From positions 1 to 64,000 of the forward strand of contig CASEHX010000016.1 in the NCBI GenBank assembly GCA_949287905.1: a DNA stretch of 64,000 nt, in the 5' to 3' direction. Made by a program: the position numbers and the translations under genes. The stretch comes from an uncultured Olsenella sp. GTDB taxonomy: Bacteria > Actinomycetota > Coriobacteriia > Coriobacteriales > Atopobiaceae. The notes beneath the pieces were generated by a model, which was not told where the DNA came from, did not search any database, and worked only from the letters and a program-made list of their open reading frames with translations. Below, in pieces: positions 29,795-39,866 of this stretch; positions within the stretch are counted from its first letter, which is position 1; every line of letters starts with the position of its first letter.

Positions 29795-32413
29795 ATGGCA
29801 AAGACGCGTGTACACGACCTCGCTAAGGAATACGGAATCACCAGCAAGGAGATGCTCGAGCACCTCCGTGCGCTCAAGTTTCCCGTCAAGTCGGCGTCCT
29901 CGACGCTCGACGACGCCTACGTCTCCATCGTCCGCAAGAAGCTCAAGCCCATCCTCGACGCCCATGCCGCCGAGATAGAGGCCCAGAAGCGCGCCGAGGA
30001 GGAGGCCAAGGCCGAGGAGGCCCGCATCGCCGCGGAGAAGGCCGAGGCCGAGCGCCTCGAGGCCGAGAAGCGCCGCGAGCAGGAGCGTGCCGAGGAGGAG
30101 CGCCGCCGCGCGGCCGCCGAGGCCGAGCGCAAGCGCGCCGAGCAGGAGCGCCTGGAGGCCGAGCGCAAGGCCGCCGAGGAGGCCGAGAAGAACCGCGTTC
30201 GCGACAACGCCCCCAAGAGCGTCCCGTCCTTCTCGTCCCTGCTCGACCAGATCGCCCAGCAGGAGGAGATCCTCAAGCAGCAGGCCGAGGAGGCCGCCCA
30301 GAAGAAGGCTGCCGGCCAGGGCAGGGGCCAGCACCGCGGCGATTCCCGCCGCTCCGAGGGCCGTCCCGCCCCCTCCTCGGTCCAGGACGCCCCCTCCGGC
30401 GCGTCCGACGGCGGCAGGCGCCGCGGCAAGAAGGGCCGTCGCGACGAGGGTGACGGCGAGGACCGCTACAGCCGCATGGCCCGCGAGGCCGAGGCCTACA
30501 ACAGGAGCCGCGTCCTCGAGGAGGCCCGCGTGGCCGTCGAGGAGGCGTCCCGCGAGTCCACCGGCCGCCGCAAGCGCCGCAAGGAGCGCCGTCAGAAGCA
30601 GGCCGAGGAGGCCGCGAAGGAGCAGCGCATCGAGGAGGCGCTCGCCAACGACCAGGACCTCTCCCAGCTCGACACCGTCAAGGTGCCGCAGGGGTCCACG
30701 GTCCAGGAGCTCGCCGAGCTTCTCGGCGTCTCCGCCAACGACATCATCAAGCGCCTGTTCCTGCTGGGCACGCCGCTCACGCTCACCGAATCCATGTCCG
30801 ACGAGCTCATCGAGCTCGTCGCTGACGACCTCGGGCGTGACGTCAAGGTCATGACCAAGGAGGAGGAGAACTCCTTCACGTTCTACGACGACCCCAAGGA
30901 CCTCAAGCCCCGCCCGCCGGTGGTCACCGTCATGGGTCACGTCGACCACGGCAAGACGTCGCTGCTCGACGCCATCCGTCACACGGGCGTGGCCGAGGGC
31001 GAGGCCGGCGGAATCACGCAGGCCATCGGCGCCTCGCAGGTCACGATCAACGACCGCCTGATCACCTTCATCGACACCCCGGGTCACGAGACCTTCACGG
31101 CCATGCGTGCCCGCGGCGCCAAGGTGACCGACATCGTCATCCTGATCGTCGCCGCCGACGACGGCGTCATGCCCCAGACCGTCGAGTCGATCAACCACGC
31201 CAAGGCAGCCGGCGTGCCCATCATCGTGGCCGTCAACAAGATCGACAAGCCCGGCGCCAACCCCGACAAGGTGCGCCAGGAGCTCACCGAGTACGGCATC
31301 ATCCCGGAGGAGTGGGGCGGACAGAACATGTTCGTCAACATCTCCGCCAAGAAGAAGATCGGCATCGACGAGCTTCTCGAGACCGTCATCCTCCAGGCCG
31401 ACGTCCTCGAGCTCAAGGCCAACCCCGACACCTTCGCCTCCGGCAACGTCCTCGAGGCCAAGCTCGACCGCGGTCGCGGCTCCGTTGCCACGGTGCTCGT
31501 CACCCGCGGCACCCTGCGCATCGGCGACCCGCTCGTGGCCGGCATGGCCTACGGCCGCGTCCGCGCGATGCTCGACCCGAAGGGCAACTCCGTCACCGAG
31601 GCCGGCCCCTCCGACGCCGTGGAGATCCTCGGTCTCCAGAGCGTGCCGATGGCCGGCGACGAGTTCCGCGTCTTCCATGACGAGCGCGACGCCCGCCAGC
31701 TCGCCGACGAGCGCGCCCTCAAGGCCCGCATCGAGGAGCAGAACCGCGTGAAGCACGTCACGCTCGAGAACCTCTTCGACACGATGGCCGACGCCGAGGT
31801 CAAGGAGCTCAACCTCATCATCAAGGCCGACGTCCAGGGCTCCATCGAGGCGCTCCAGGACTCGCTCGACAAGATGGACCAGTCCGAGGTCCGCATCAAC
31901 ACGATCCACTCCGCCGTCGGCGCCATCACCGAGACCGACGTCATCCTCGCCGACGCCTCCAACGCCATCATCATCGGCTTTGGCGTGCGCCCGGAGGCCA
32001 AGGCCAAGAGCGCCGCGGAGCGCGACGGCGTGGAGATCCGCACCTACAGCGTCATCTACAAGGCGATCGAGGACATCGACGCCGCCCGCATCGGCATGCT
32101 CAAGCCCACCGAGATCGAGGTCCAGACCGGCTCCGCCGAGGTCCGCGACACCTTCAAGGTTCCCAAGGTCGGCATCGCCGCCGGCTGCATGATCCAGGAG
32201 GGCGAGATCTCCCGCGACGACCAGGTCCGCCTCGTCCGCGACGGCATCGTCGTCTACGACGGCAAGATCGCGTCGCTGCGCCGCTACAAGGACGACGTCA
32301 AGAGCGTCAAGGCCGGCTTCGAGTGCGGCATCGGCCTGGAGAACTTCCAGGACGTCAAGCCCGGCGACATCATCGAGGGCTACCGCATCGACCAGGTCGC
32401 CCGCACGGAGTAG
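29795..32413 (+). CDS. infB: Translation initiation factor IF-2
   Basis: An 872-residue GTPase that places initiator tRNA on the 30S subunit. A short N-terminal IF2-N domain is followed by a long, highly charged Ala/Glu/Arg/Lys coiled region (about residues 65-150) and a Gly/Arg-rich linker, a second IF2-N domain at about 290-340, then the G domain with GHVDHGKT near 380, DTPGH and NKID, and the C-terminal barrels. The start ATG follows GGAAGGAAGG. The rbfA transcript portion is preceded by a hairpin 14 bp after the stop. Confidence 0.97.
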   Translation: MAKTRVHDLAKEYGITSKEMLEHLRALKFPVKSASSTLDDAYVSIVRKKLKPILDAHAAEIEAQKRAEEEAKAEEARIAAEKAEAERLEAEKRREQERAEEERRRAAAEAERKRAEQERLEAERKAAEEAEKNRVRDNAPKSVPSFSSLLDQIAQQEEILKQQAEEAAQKKAAGQGRGQHRGDSRRSEGRPAPSSVQDAPSGASDGGRRRGKKGRRDEGDGEDRYSRMAREAEAYNRSRVLEEARVAVEEASRESTGRRKRRKERRQKQAEEAAKEQRIEEALANDQDLSQLDTVKVPQGSTVQELAELLGVSANDIIKRLFLLGTPLTLTESMSDELIELVADDLGRDVKVMTKEEENSFTFYDDPKDLKPRPPVVTVMGHVDHGKTSLLDAIRHTGVAEGEAGGITQAIGASQVTINDRLITFIDTPGHETFTAMRARGAKVTDIVILIVAADDGVMPQTVESINHAKAAGVPIIVAVNKIDKPGANPDKVRQELTEYGIIPEEWGGQNMFVNISAKKKIGIDELLETVILQADVLELKANPDTFASGNVLEAKLDRGRGSVATVLVTRGTLRIGDPLVAGMAYGRVRAMLDPKGNSVTEAGPSDAVEILGLQSVPMAGDEFRVFHDERDARQLADERALKARIEEQNRVKHVTLENLFDTMADAEVKELNLIIKADVQGSIEALQDSLDKMDQSEVRINTIHSAVGAITETDVILADASNAIIIGFGVRPEAKAKSAAERDGVEIRTYSVIYKAIEDIDAARIGMLKPTEIEVQTGSAEVRDTFKVPKVGIAAGCMIQEGEISRDDQVRLVRDGIVVYDGKIASLRRYKDDVKSVKAGFECGIGLENFQDVKPGDIIEGYRIDQVARTE

Positions 32414-32426
32414 GCACCCCTTTCCT

Positions 32427-32470
32427 CCCCGCCCGTCCCTCGTCATGGAGAGACGGGCGGGGATCCCTTT
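32427..32470 (+). terminator. Hairpin with weak U-tract between infB and rbfA
   Basis: An 11-bp perfect stem CCCCGCCCGTC with its complement and a 14-base loop, followed by ATCCCTTTT. Being inside an operon it probably acts as a partial terminator or mRNA stabiliser. Confidence 0.6.
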
Positions 32471-32481
32471 TGGAGCAGAAG

Positions 32482-32901
32482 ATGAAGCAGAACCAGCACT
32501 CGAGAAGGACCAACGAGCAGGCGCGCGTCAAGCTCGCCAACATCCTCCTCTTTGAGATCTCCGACCCCGCCCTCGCGCTCGTCACGATCACGGGCGTCGA
32601 GGTCTCCGTCGACAAGAGCTACCTGCGCGCGTACGTGAGCTGCGACGCCGATCGCTACGAGGAGGTCGAGGCCGCGCTCGCCCGTGCCAAGGGCCGCATC
32701 CGCTCGCTCCTTGGCCGCTCGCTCGCCTGGCGCGTCACGCCCGAGCTCGACTTCCGCATCGACACCACGACCGACGAGGCCGAGCGCATCTCGCGTGCCC
32801 TGGAGGACGCCCCGGCCACGCTCGCGGTGGAGAAGGACGAGTACGGCTATCCCGTGGCCGCCGACGGGGACGCTGCCCTCGAGGCGGACGACGAGGAGTA
32901 G
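32482..32901 (+). CDS. rbfA: Ribosome-binding factor A
   Basis: A 139-residue 30S maturation factor with a KH-like fold: the segment LLFEISDPALALVTITGVEVSVD near residue 22 and ARAKGRIRSLLGRSLAWRVTPELDFRID near 66 are typical. The C-terminal 30 residues are very acidic. I chose ATG 32482 after GGAGC; TTG 32470 would add four residues. The next gene starts 8 bp after its stop. Confidence 0.93.
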   Translation: MKQNQHSRRTNEQARVKLANILLFEISDPALALVTITGVEVSVDKSYLRAYVSCDADRYEEVEAALARAKGRIRSLLGRSLAWRVTPELDFRIDTTTDEAERISRALEDAPATLAVEKDEYGYPVAADGDAALEADDEE

Positions 32902-32909
32902 GGGGCTTC

Positions 32910-33959
32910 ATGCTGTGCGATAGCGAGGTCATGGCCGGGCAGGCCCCGAGCTTTGACGAGATCACGGCCCTTCTCGAGGAGGCATCCGTCATCGCCGTCT
33001 GCGCCCACACCTCCCCGGACGGCGACGCGCTCGGCTCCGAGCTCGCGCTCGTGGAGCTCATCGAGCTCATGTGGCCCGAGAAGCGCGCCTTCGCGCTGCT
33101 CGCCGACGACGACGTGGTGCCGCGCATCTACCGGTTCCTCCCGGGGGCGGACCGTCTCGTACGGGCCGTCGACTTCCACGAGGACCCCGACCTCTTCTTC
33201 TGCGTCGACCTCTCGCAGCCCGGTCGGCTCAACGACGCCCGCGCGGTCCTCGAGCGCTCCGGTCGCGTGGCGGTCCTCGACCATCACCCGGCCGTCGAGA
33301 GGTGCTGGGACGCCGGGGTGGTTCGCCCGGACGCCGCCGCGGCGGGCGTGCTCGTGGCGGAGTACGCGCTGCACCTCCGCGGCGAGCTCACGCCCACGAT
33401 GGCCCAGAACCTGCTCTGCGCCCTCGTCACCGACACGGGCCGCTTCCAGTACCAGAACGCCAACGGCGAGGCCTTCCGCGTCGCGAGCGCCCTCGTGGAC
33501 GCCGGCGCGTCGCCCTCGGACGTGGCCCTTCACGTCTATCAGAGCGACCGCCTGAGCTACCTGCACCTCTCCGCAACCGTGATGGGCCGCATCACCACCT
33601 TCGAGGGCGGGAGGATCGCCTACAGCTACGCCACGACCGCCGACCTCGAGGCAAACGCGGTCCCGGTGGCGGAGTGCGACGGCCTCGTGGACATCGTCCG
33701 TCGCGTCGACGGCTGCGAGATCGCGCTCTTCCTCAAGGAGGTGCCGGGCGGAAAGGTGCGCGGCAACCTCCGGGCCAAGTCCGACCGGGACATCTCGGTC
33801 GTTGCGCGCGAGATGGGCGGCGGCGGGCACCCTGCGGCAGCGGGCTTCACCGTGGACGGGGACATCGACCAGGCGCTCGCCGTCGTCCTGCCCAAGCTCC
33901 GCGCCCTCTACGCATGTGACGAAGGGACTGTCCCTTCGTCATATTTGGAGCGTCGTTGA
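32910..33959 (+). CDS. nrnA: DHH-family phosphoesterase, NrnA type (nanoRNase/pAp phosphatase)
   Basis: A 349-residue DHH-DHHA1 enzyme expected to degrade very short RNAs and 3'-phosphoadenosine 5'-phosphate. Metal-binding motifs are HTSPDGDALGS near residue 31, a DLSQPGR region (where DSSD-like residues are usual), VLDHH near 126, and the DHHA1 motif GGGGHPAAAGF near 308. The final residues ACDEGTVPSSYLERR are encoded by palindrome family 3 copy 4, so the tail is an element-derived extension. Its stop overlaps the truB start. rbfA-nrnA-truB is a common order. Confidence 0.92.
   Translation: MLCDSEVMAGQAPSFDEITALLEEASVIAVCAHTSPDGDALGSELALVELIELMWPEKRAFALLADDDVVPRIYRFLPGADRLVRAVDFHEDPDLFFCVDLSQPGRLNDARAVLERSGRVAVLDHHPAVERCWDAGVVRPDAAAAGVLVAEYALHLRGELTPTMAQNLLCALVTDTGRFQYQNANGEAFRVASALVDAGASPSDVALHVYQSDRLSYLHLSATVMGRITTFEGGRIAYSYATTADLEANAVPVAECDGLVDIVRRVDGCEIALFLKEVPGGKVRGNLRAKSDRDISVVAREMGGGGHPAAAGFTVDGDIDQALAVVLPKLRALYACDEGTVPSSYLERR
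33914..33944. repeat. Short palindrome family 3, copy 4, inside coding sequence
   Basis: A 31-bp palindrome, ATGTGACGAAGGGAC with its near-complement ending GTCATAT. It encodes the C-terminal tail of NrnA, and the truB ribosome binding site TTGGAG starts right at its end. Confidence 0.8.
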
Positions 33960-34900
33960 GCCGTCGTCCGAGCGCGTTCTCCGCGCTCATAGCCATCGAC
34001 AAGCCCGCGGGCCTCACGAGCCACGATGTCGTCTCCCGCGTGAGACGAGCCGTGGGCGAGAAGCGCGTGGGGCATGCCGGCACCCTCGACCCGGCCGCGA
34101 CCGGCGTCCTCGTCGTGGGCGTCGGTCAGGCGACAAAGCTCCTGGGCCTGCTCACGCTCGATCGCAAGGGGTACCGTGCGACCTTCGCCCTTGGGGCGCA
34201 GACCACGACCGACGACGCCGAGGGAGAGGTCATCGCCACCGCCGACGTCCCGGACGAGCTTCTCGACCCCGTGCGCGCCGCCCGGGAGCTCTCCCGTCTC
34301 GTCGGGGCGTGCGACCAGGTCCCGCCGCGCTTCTCGGCCGTCTCGGTCGGAGGGCGTCGCGCATACGACGCCGCCCGGGCGGGGGAGGAGCTTGAGCTCA
34401 AGGCCCGGCGCGTGACCATCCATGGCGCCGACCTCGTTGGCGTTGACGCCGAGCGCCGCACCTGGACCGTGGACCTCGACGTCTCGAAGGGCACCTACGT
34501 GCGCAGCATCGCGCGCGACCTCGGGAAGTCCCTCGGGTGCCTCGCCCATGTCCGCGACCTGCGGAGGACCTTCTCCGGCCCGGTGACCCTCGAGGACTGC
34601 CTGAGCCTCGACGAGCTTGCCGAGCGCGGTGCGGAGCTCGTCCACGAGCGCGCGCTCGACCCCGCGGCAACGCTCGACCTTCCCCTGAGGGAGCTCTCCG
34701 TCGACGAGATTCCCGACGTCATGTGTGGTCGGCGCATCCCGGCCGGCATCGTGCGCGACGCCTCGGGGGCGCGCGAGACGTCTCACGGAGAGCGCGTGGC
34801 GCTCGTCTTTGGGGGCGGGCTCGCGGGCGTCTGGCGCTGCGAGGGCAGGAGGCTCGTCTGCGAGTCCAACTTCCCCCAGGCCATCGAGGGGGTACGCTGA
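33956..34900 (+). CDS. truB: tRNA pseudouridine-55 synthase
   Basis: A 314-residue enzyme that forms pseudouridine 55 in the T-loop of tRNAs. The catalytic motif GHAGTLDPAATGVL holds Asp45. The Y-containing KGTYVRSIARDLG segment lies near residue 180 and a PUA-like C-terminal domain follows. It starts at TTG 33956 overlapping the nrnA TGA (TTGA), so it is translationally coupled. It ends TGA overlapping the ribF ATG by one base. Confidence 0.95.
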   Translation: MSRRPSAFSALIAIDKPAGLTSHDVVSRVRRAVGEKRVGHAGTLDPAATGVLVVGVGQATKLLGLLTLDRKGYRATFALGAQTTTDDAEGEVIATADVPDELLDPVRAARELSRLVGACDQVPPRFSAVSVGGRRAYDAARAGEELELKARRVTIHGADLVGVDAERRTWTVDLDVSKGTYVRSIARDLGKSLGCLAHVRDLRRTFSGPVTLEDCLSLDELAERGAELVHERALDPAATLDLPLRELSVDEIPDVMCGRRIPAGIVRDASGARETSHGERVALVFGGGLAGVWRCEGRRLVCESNFPQAIEGVR

Positions 34901-35994
34901 TGGGCGAGAAGAACCTCGCGCAGCAGCTCCTCGCGCTTTCGCCCGATAACCCCATCGGGGGCGCCGGAGGTGTTCCTCCGAAAAGTGTGCTTCGCAGAAC
35001 TTTTCTACGGAACACCTCCGGCGCCCTGGTGAGCGCGTCGCGAGAAGAGGGACTGCACGGGTTCAAAACATCTGTTTGTGCGATTGGGGCGTTTGACGGG
35101 GTTCACGCGGGACATCGGGCGTTGATCGAACGGGCGTGCGTCGAGGCTCTCCAGCGTGGGAACGAGCTTGTGGTCGTTACCTTTTCGCCGGATCCGTCGG
35201 TGGTGCTGTGTCCGGAGCATCCGCAGAAGATGCTGCTTTCTGATGCGGACCGGCTGGATGCCCTGCGCTCGATCGAGGGCGTGGATCGCCTGGTCGTGAT
35301 CGACTTTACGGCTGAGCTGGCGGCGCTGTCGTACGAGCGGTTCGTGCGAGAGACGCTGGGTGGGCTCATGGACCTCGACGTCATCGTCGTTGGGTCTGAC
35401 TTCCGCCTCGGCGCGGGCGGGGCGGGTACCGTGGGTGCGCTCTCCGAGCTGGGACGTGCCGACGGATTCGAGGTCGTCGGTATGGATTTGCTCGACGAAG
35501 GCGGTTCTCCCGTCACCGCAACGAGGATTCGCGGAATGCTCGGTGAGGGTCGCGTGGAGCATGCCGCGGGCCTGCTCGGGCGCTGCCACTTCGTCCGCGG
35601 CGTCGTTGAGCATGGGCGAGGCGAGGGTACGTCCTTCGGCTTTCCCACGGCAAACGTGCGCGTTTTCGACGGCCTCTGCATGCCCGCGGAGGGAGTCTAT
35701 GCTGGGTACGTCGCATGCGAGAACACTGCCTGGCCCGCCGCGATCAACGTCGGCAAGCCCAGGTCCTTCTCGCCCGGCGAGGAGGGGGAGCAGTTCCTCG
35801 AGGCCACGCTCCTGGGGTTTGACGGGGACCTCTATGGCGACGAGGTTTGCGTCGTCTTTGCGCGATGGCTGCGCGAGCCGAGGCTGTTCTCGTCGCTCGA
35901 GGAGCTCGAGCGCGTGGTGCTGGGAAACGTGTCCTGGGTCCGTGCTACGCTGGGGGAGCGTGGAATCCACCTGAGAGGGGAGGCGCTCGCGTGA
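34900..35994 (+). CDS. ribF: Bifunctional riboflavin kinase/FAD synthetase with element-derived N-terminal extension
   Basis: A 364-residue enzyme making FMN and FAD. The adenylyltransferase motif GAFDGVHAGHR is at residues 63-73, about 45 residues later than usual, and the kinase signature GTSFGFPTANV lies near residue 247. The ATG at 34900 overlaps the truB stop and follows GAGGGGG. The extra N-terminus (about residues 20-42) is coded by a nested hairpin element at 34959-35026. A GTG near 35029 after the hairpin could be an alternative start. Codon use at 35056-35560 has more G- and T-ending codons than neighbouring genes. Stop overlaps the dnaG start. Confidence 0.88.
   Translation: MGEKNLAQQLLALSPDNPIGGAGGVPPKSVLRRTFLRNTSGALVSASREEGLHGFKTSVCAIGAFDGVHAGHRALIERACVEALQRGNELVVVTFSPDPSVVLCPEHPQKMLLSDADRLDALRSIEGVDRLVVIDFTAELAALSYERFVRETLGGLMDLDVIVVGSDFRLGAGGAGTVGALSELGRADGFEVVGMDLLDEGGSPVTATRIRGMLGEGRVEHAAGLLGRCHFVRGVVEHGRGEGTSFGFPTANVRVFDGLCMPAEGVYAGYVACENTAWPAAINVGKPRSFSPGEEGEQFLEATLLGFDGDLYGDEVCVVFARWLREPRLFSSLEELERVVLGNVSWVRATLGERGIHLRGEALA
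34959..35026. repeat. Nested-hairpin element family 4, copy 3, inside ribF
   Basis: An 18-bp perfect outer stem (arm GGGCGCCGGAGGTGTTCC, 34959-34976 with 35009-35026) encloses an inner stem GAAAAGT/ACTTTTC (34980-34986, 34999-35005) and loop GTGCTTCGCAGA. It is read through in the ribF frame. GGCGAGAAGAACC at 34903 matches the left flank of copy 1 (24421). Confidence 0.78.
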
Positions 35995-37970
35995 TCACCG
36001 ACGAGGACAAGGAACGGGTCCGCCAGGCAACGGACTTCGTGCAGCTCGTGGCTGAGACCGTGGAGCTGCGTCAGCGCGGCCAGGAGTTCTGGGGCTGCTG
36101 CCCCTTCCACGGCGAGAAGAGCCCCTCCTTCAAGGTCAACCCGGCGACGGGCCTGTGGCACTGCTTTGGGTGCGGCGAGGGCGGGGACGTCTTCTCCTAC
36201 GTTCAGCGCCGCGAGAACCTGGACTTCCCGGATGCGATTCGCTACCTCGCGGACCGAGCGGGGATCGAGCTCGCCGAGGAGCGCGGCGCGCGGCGCGGGC
36301 CCAAGCGGACCCGCCTGATCGAGGCGCTCGGAGCCGCCGAGGACTTCTACCACACGATGCTCATGCGCGGGAAGGGCTCCGGCCCCGATGAGGCGCGGCG
36401 CTACTTCGCCGGGCGGGGGTTTGGGTCCTCGGTCTGCCGGCGCTGGGGCCTCGGCTTTGCCCCGGGGTACGGCTCCCTCGTGGCGCACCTTCGCAAGCAG
36501 GGCTTCTCTTCCGCCGAGATGATCGCGGCCGACCTCGCCCAGGAGCGCTCCGGGCGCCTCGTCGACCGCTTCTACGACCGCGTGATGTTTCCGATCCACG
36601 ACGAGCAGGGGCGCGCCATCGCCTTTGGCGGGCGCGTCATCGGCCCCAAGCGCGACAACGTCGCGAAGTACGTGAACACGCGCGACACCGCCGCCTTCAA
36701 CAAGGGGAAGCACCTCTTCGCCTACGACAAGGCGAAGGAGGGCATGGCGGCGACGGGCGAGGCCATCGTCTGCGAGGGCTACACCGACGTCATCGCCATG
36801 CACGAGGCGGGGTTCACCAACACGGTGGCGGCGCTCGGCACGGCGTTTCGCCTCGACCACGTGAGGCTGATGGAGCGCCAGCGCGTCAGCCGCATCATCT
36901 GCCTCTTCGACGGAGACGCCGCCGGCCAGCGCGCGGCGGAGCGCGCCATCCGCTATCTCGACAAGACCTCCGCCGCGCTCATGTGCGTCGTTCTCCCGGA
37001 CGGCCAGGACCCGATGGAGTTTCTCGCCGCGCACGGCGCTGACGCCCTGCGCCCGATCCTCGCCTCGGCGCGCCCGCTCATGGACTTCGTCTTCGAGAAG
37101 CGCCTCGAGGGCTACGACCTCTCCGCGCCGGGACGCCGGGTGCGGGCGCTCGAGGACATGGCGCGCGTGCTCGCCCCCCTCAAGCGCTCCGTCCTTCTCC
37201 ACGAGTACGCCACGCGGCTCGCGGACGCCCTCGGCATGGACGTCGAGGAGACCAAGCGCGCCATCAGGGAGGCGCCCGTGAGCGAGCTCGACGAGTCCGA
37301 CGCCCCGAGAAGGGGCGCCTCGGCCACGCCTCGCCGCGAGGGTCGCGGGACCGGGCGGGGCGTCGACTCCCCGCGTCCGTCGACCCCTCCCGAGGAGCGG
37401 GAGGGCGAGGGCTCGATCGAGGTCCCTAACGACTACGTCCCCGCCGAGGCATACGAGGACGCTCCCGCCGCCGCGGGCGGCGTCGAGCGGGCGGACGACC
37501 TCAGGGCGCTCTCGGCCGACGAGCGCATGCAGGTCGTGGCCGAGCGCGAGCTCCTTGCCGCGATCGCGCAGCGCCCGGACGCGATGAGGGCGTTTGGCGA
37601 CAGGATCGCCACGCTCTCCTGGGCTGACGAGCGCCACGAGGCCATGTCGTGGGCGATGCTCTCCACGCCCGAGGGGGCTACCCCGGCCGAGGTCGTCGCG
37701 GCCGCCTCGGCGGTCGTTCCCGAGGCGCCCGCCATCCTGTCCGGCGGGCGCGTCATGGGGGACGAGGGCCTGTCCGACCAGAAGAAGCTCGAGCTCATCG
37801 TCGACACCGCCGAGCTCAGCTCCTGCAGGAGGCGCGTGAGGGCGATAAGGTCCCGCCTCCGCTCGCTTCCGCCGGGGGGCGAGTCCGAGGCCCTCTTCGA
37901 GGAGGCCGCCTCCCTCCAGAGGAGGATGGGGGAGCTCTCGGCTCGCCTGTCGTCGGCTCTCTCCGAGTAA
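35991..37970 (+). CDS. dnaG: DNA primase
   Basis: A 659-residue primase that makes RNA primers for replication. The zinc-binding domain has CPFH at residues 37-40 and CFGC at 58-61. The TOPRIM catalytic core has CEGYTDVIAMH near residue 260 and FDGDAAGQRAA near 305. The C-terminal region (about 440-660) is Arg/Pro/Glu-rich and then helical, fitting the DnaB-binding domain. It starts at GTG 35991 overlapping the ribF TGA; GAGGGGAGG precedes it. rpoD follows after 45 bp, giving the dnaG-rpoD half of the macromolecular synthesis operon. Confidence 0.96.
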   Translation: MITDEDKERVRQATDFVQLVAETVELRQRGQEFWGCCPFHGEKSPSFKVNPATGLWHCFGCGEGGDVFSYVQRRENLDFPDAIRYLADRAGIELAEERGARRGPKRTRLIEALGAAEDFYHTMLMRGKGSGPDEARRYFAGRGFGSSVCRRWGLGFAPGYGSLVAHLRKQGFSSAEMIAADLAQERSGRLVDRFYDRVMFPIHDEQGRAIAFGGRVIGPKRDNVAKYVNTRDTAAFNKGKHLFAYDKAKEGMAATGEAIVCEGYTDVIAMHEAGFTNTVAALGTAFRLDHVRLMERQRVSRIICLFDGDAAGQRAAERAIRYLDKTSAALMCVVLPDGQDPMEFLAAHGADALRPILASARPLMDFVFEKRLEGYDLSAPGRRVRALEDMARVLAPLKRSVLLHEYATRLADALGMDVEETKRAIREAPVSELDESDAPRRGASATPRREGRGTGRGVDSPRPSTPPEEREGEGSIEVPNDYVPAEAYEDAPAAAGGVERADDLRALSADERMQVVAERELLAAIAQRPDAMRAFGDRIATLSWADERHEAMSWAMLSTPEGATPAEVVAAASAVVPEAPAILSGGRVMGDEGLSDQKKLELIVDTAELSSCRRRVRAIRSRLRSLPPGGESEALFEEAASLQRRMGELSARLSSALSE

Positions 37971-37979
37971 TGATTTGGG

Positions 37980-37985
37980 TATAAT
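37980..37985 (+). promoter_or_regulatory. Consensus -10 before rpoD
   Basis: A perfect TATAAT lies 30 bp before the rpoD start and 10 bp after the dnaG stop; the -35 is not recognisable. It would let rpoD be transcribed independently of dnaG. Confidence 0.55.
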
Positions 37986-38015
37986 CTCAAAGGTTTATAC
38001 GTCGAAAGGACATTC

Positions 38016-39377
<1,362 letters not shown>

Positions 39378-39380
39378 CGC

Positions 39381-39806
39381 ATGACACCCAGCCAGAAGCG
39401 ATTCAAGATCGTCTCCATCCTCATCCTCTTCGTCGCGCTCCTCCAGGTCATCGGAGGCGTCTTCCTGCTGGTGGGCTCTCCGCTCGCCGCTGGCATGCAC
39501 GTGAGCCTGGGGGGCGAGGCGGCCTACGACGGAGCCATCGCCGCTGAGGTGATCGGTGTGCTCGCGCTCGTCGTCGGCCTGTACTGCTTCGTCGTGGGCG
39601 TGACGGGCGCACGCGCCGCGAACAGCCCCCGAAACACCGGCAAGTTCAACGTGCTCGCCGTCGTCATGGTCGTCGCCTCGCTCGTGCAGGTCGTCCTCGG
39701 CGTCACGTCCGGACAGGTCGGTTGGGTCGAGGTCATCCTCGTCATTCTCGGCATCCTTGCCCTCGTGTTTGGGAGCAAGGCGCACAACGAGGCGCTCGAT
39801 CGATAG
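39381..39806 (+). CDS. Small four-helix membrane protein
   Basis: A 141-residue hydrophobic protein with four predicted membrane segments (about residues 8-30, 52-75, 88-110 and 112-132) and a short basic N-terminus. I do not recognise the family. It is placed 3 bp after rpoD and ends at the operon terminator, so it is probably cotranscribed with the sigma factor. Nothing in its sequence suggests a catalytic role. Confidence 0.75.
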   Translation: MTPSQKRFKIVSILILFVALLQVIGGVFLLVGSPLAAGMHVSLGGEAAYDGAIAAEVIGVLALVVGLYCFVVGVTGARAANSPRNTGKFNVLAVVMVVASLVQVVLGVTSGQVGWVEVILVILGILALVFGSKAHNEALDR

Positions 39807-39828
39807 CCTCGGTCGCACGTCGCCCTTC

Positions 39829-39866
39829 AGCCGCCCGCAGCCAAGCTGCGGGCGGCTTTGTTTTTG
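39829..39866 (+). terminator. Intrinsic terminator after rpoD and the membrane protein gene
   Basis: A 12-bp perfect stem AGCCGCCCGCAG with loop CCAAG followed by TTTGTTTTT. The next 160 bp up to the tRNA hold an A+T-rich patch (CAAATTTCAAAGAAAGTG) that may carry the tRNA promoter: TATACT at 40001-40006. Confidence 0.93.

Noticed and set aside
29746..29795. Expected ylxR gene between nusA and infB
   Set aside because: Only 48 bp are available and no short ORF is present.
27905..32446. Minus-strand open frame of 1513 codons across rimP, nusA and infB
   Set aside because: Shadow of high-G+C coding sequence; the plus-strand genes are unmistakable.
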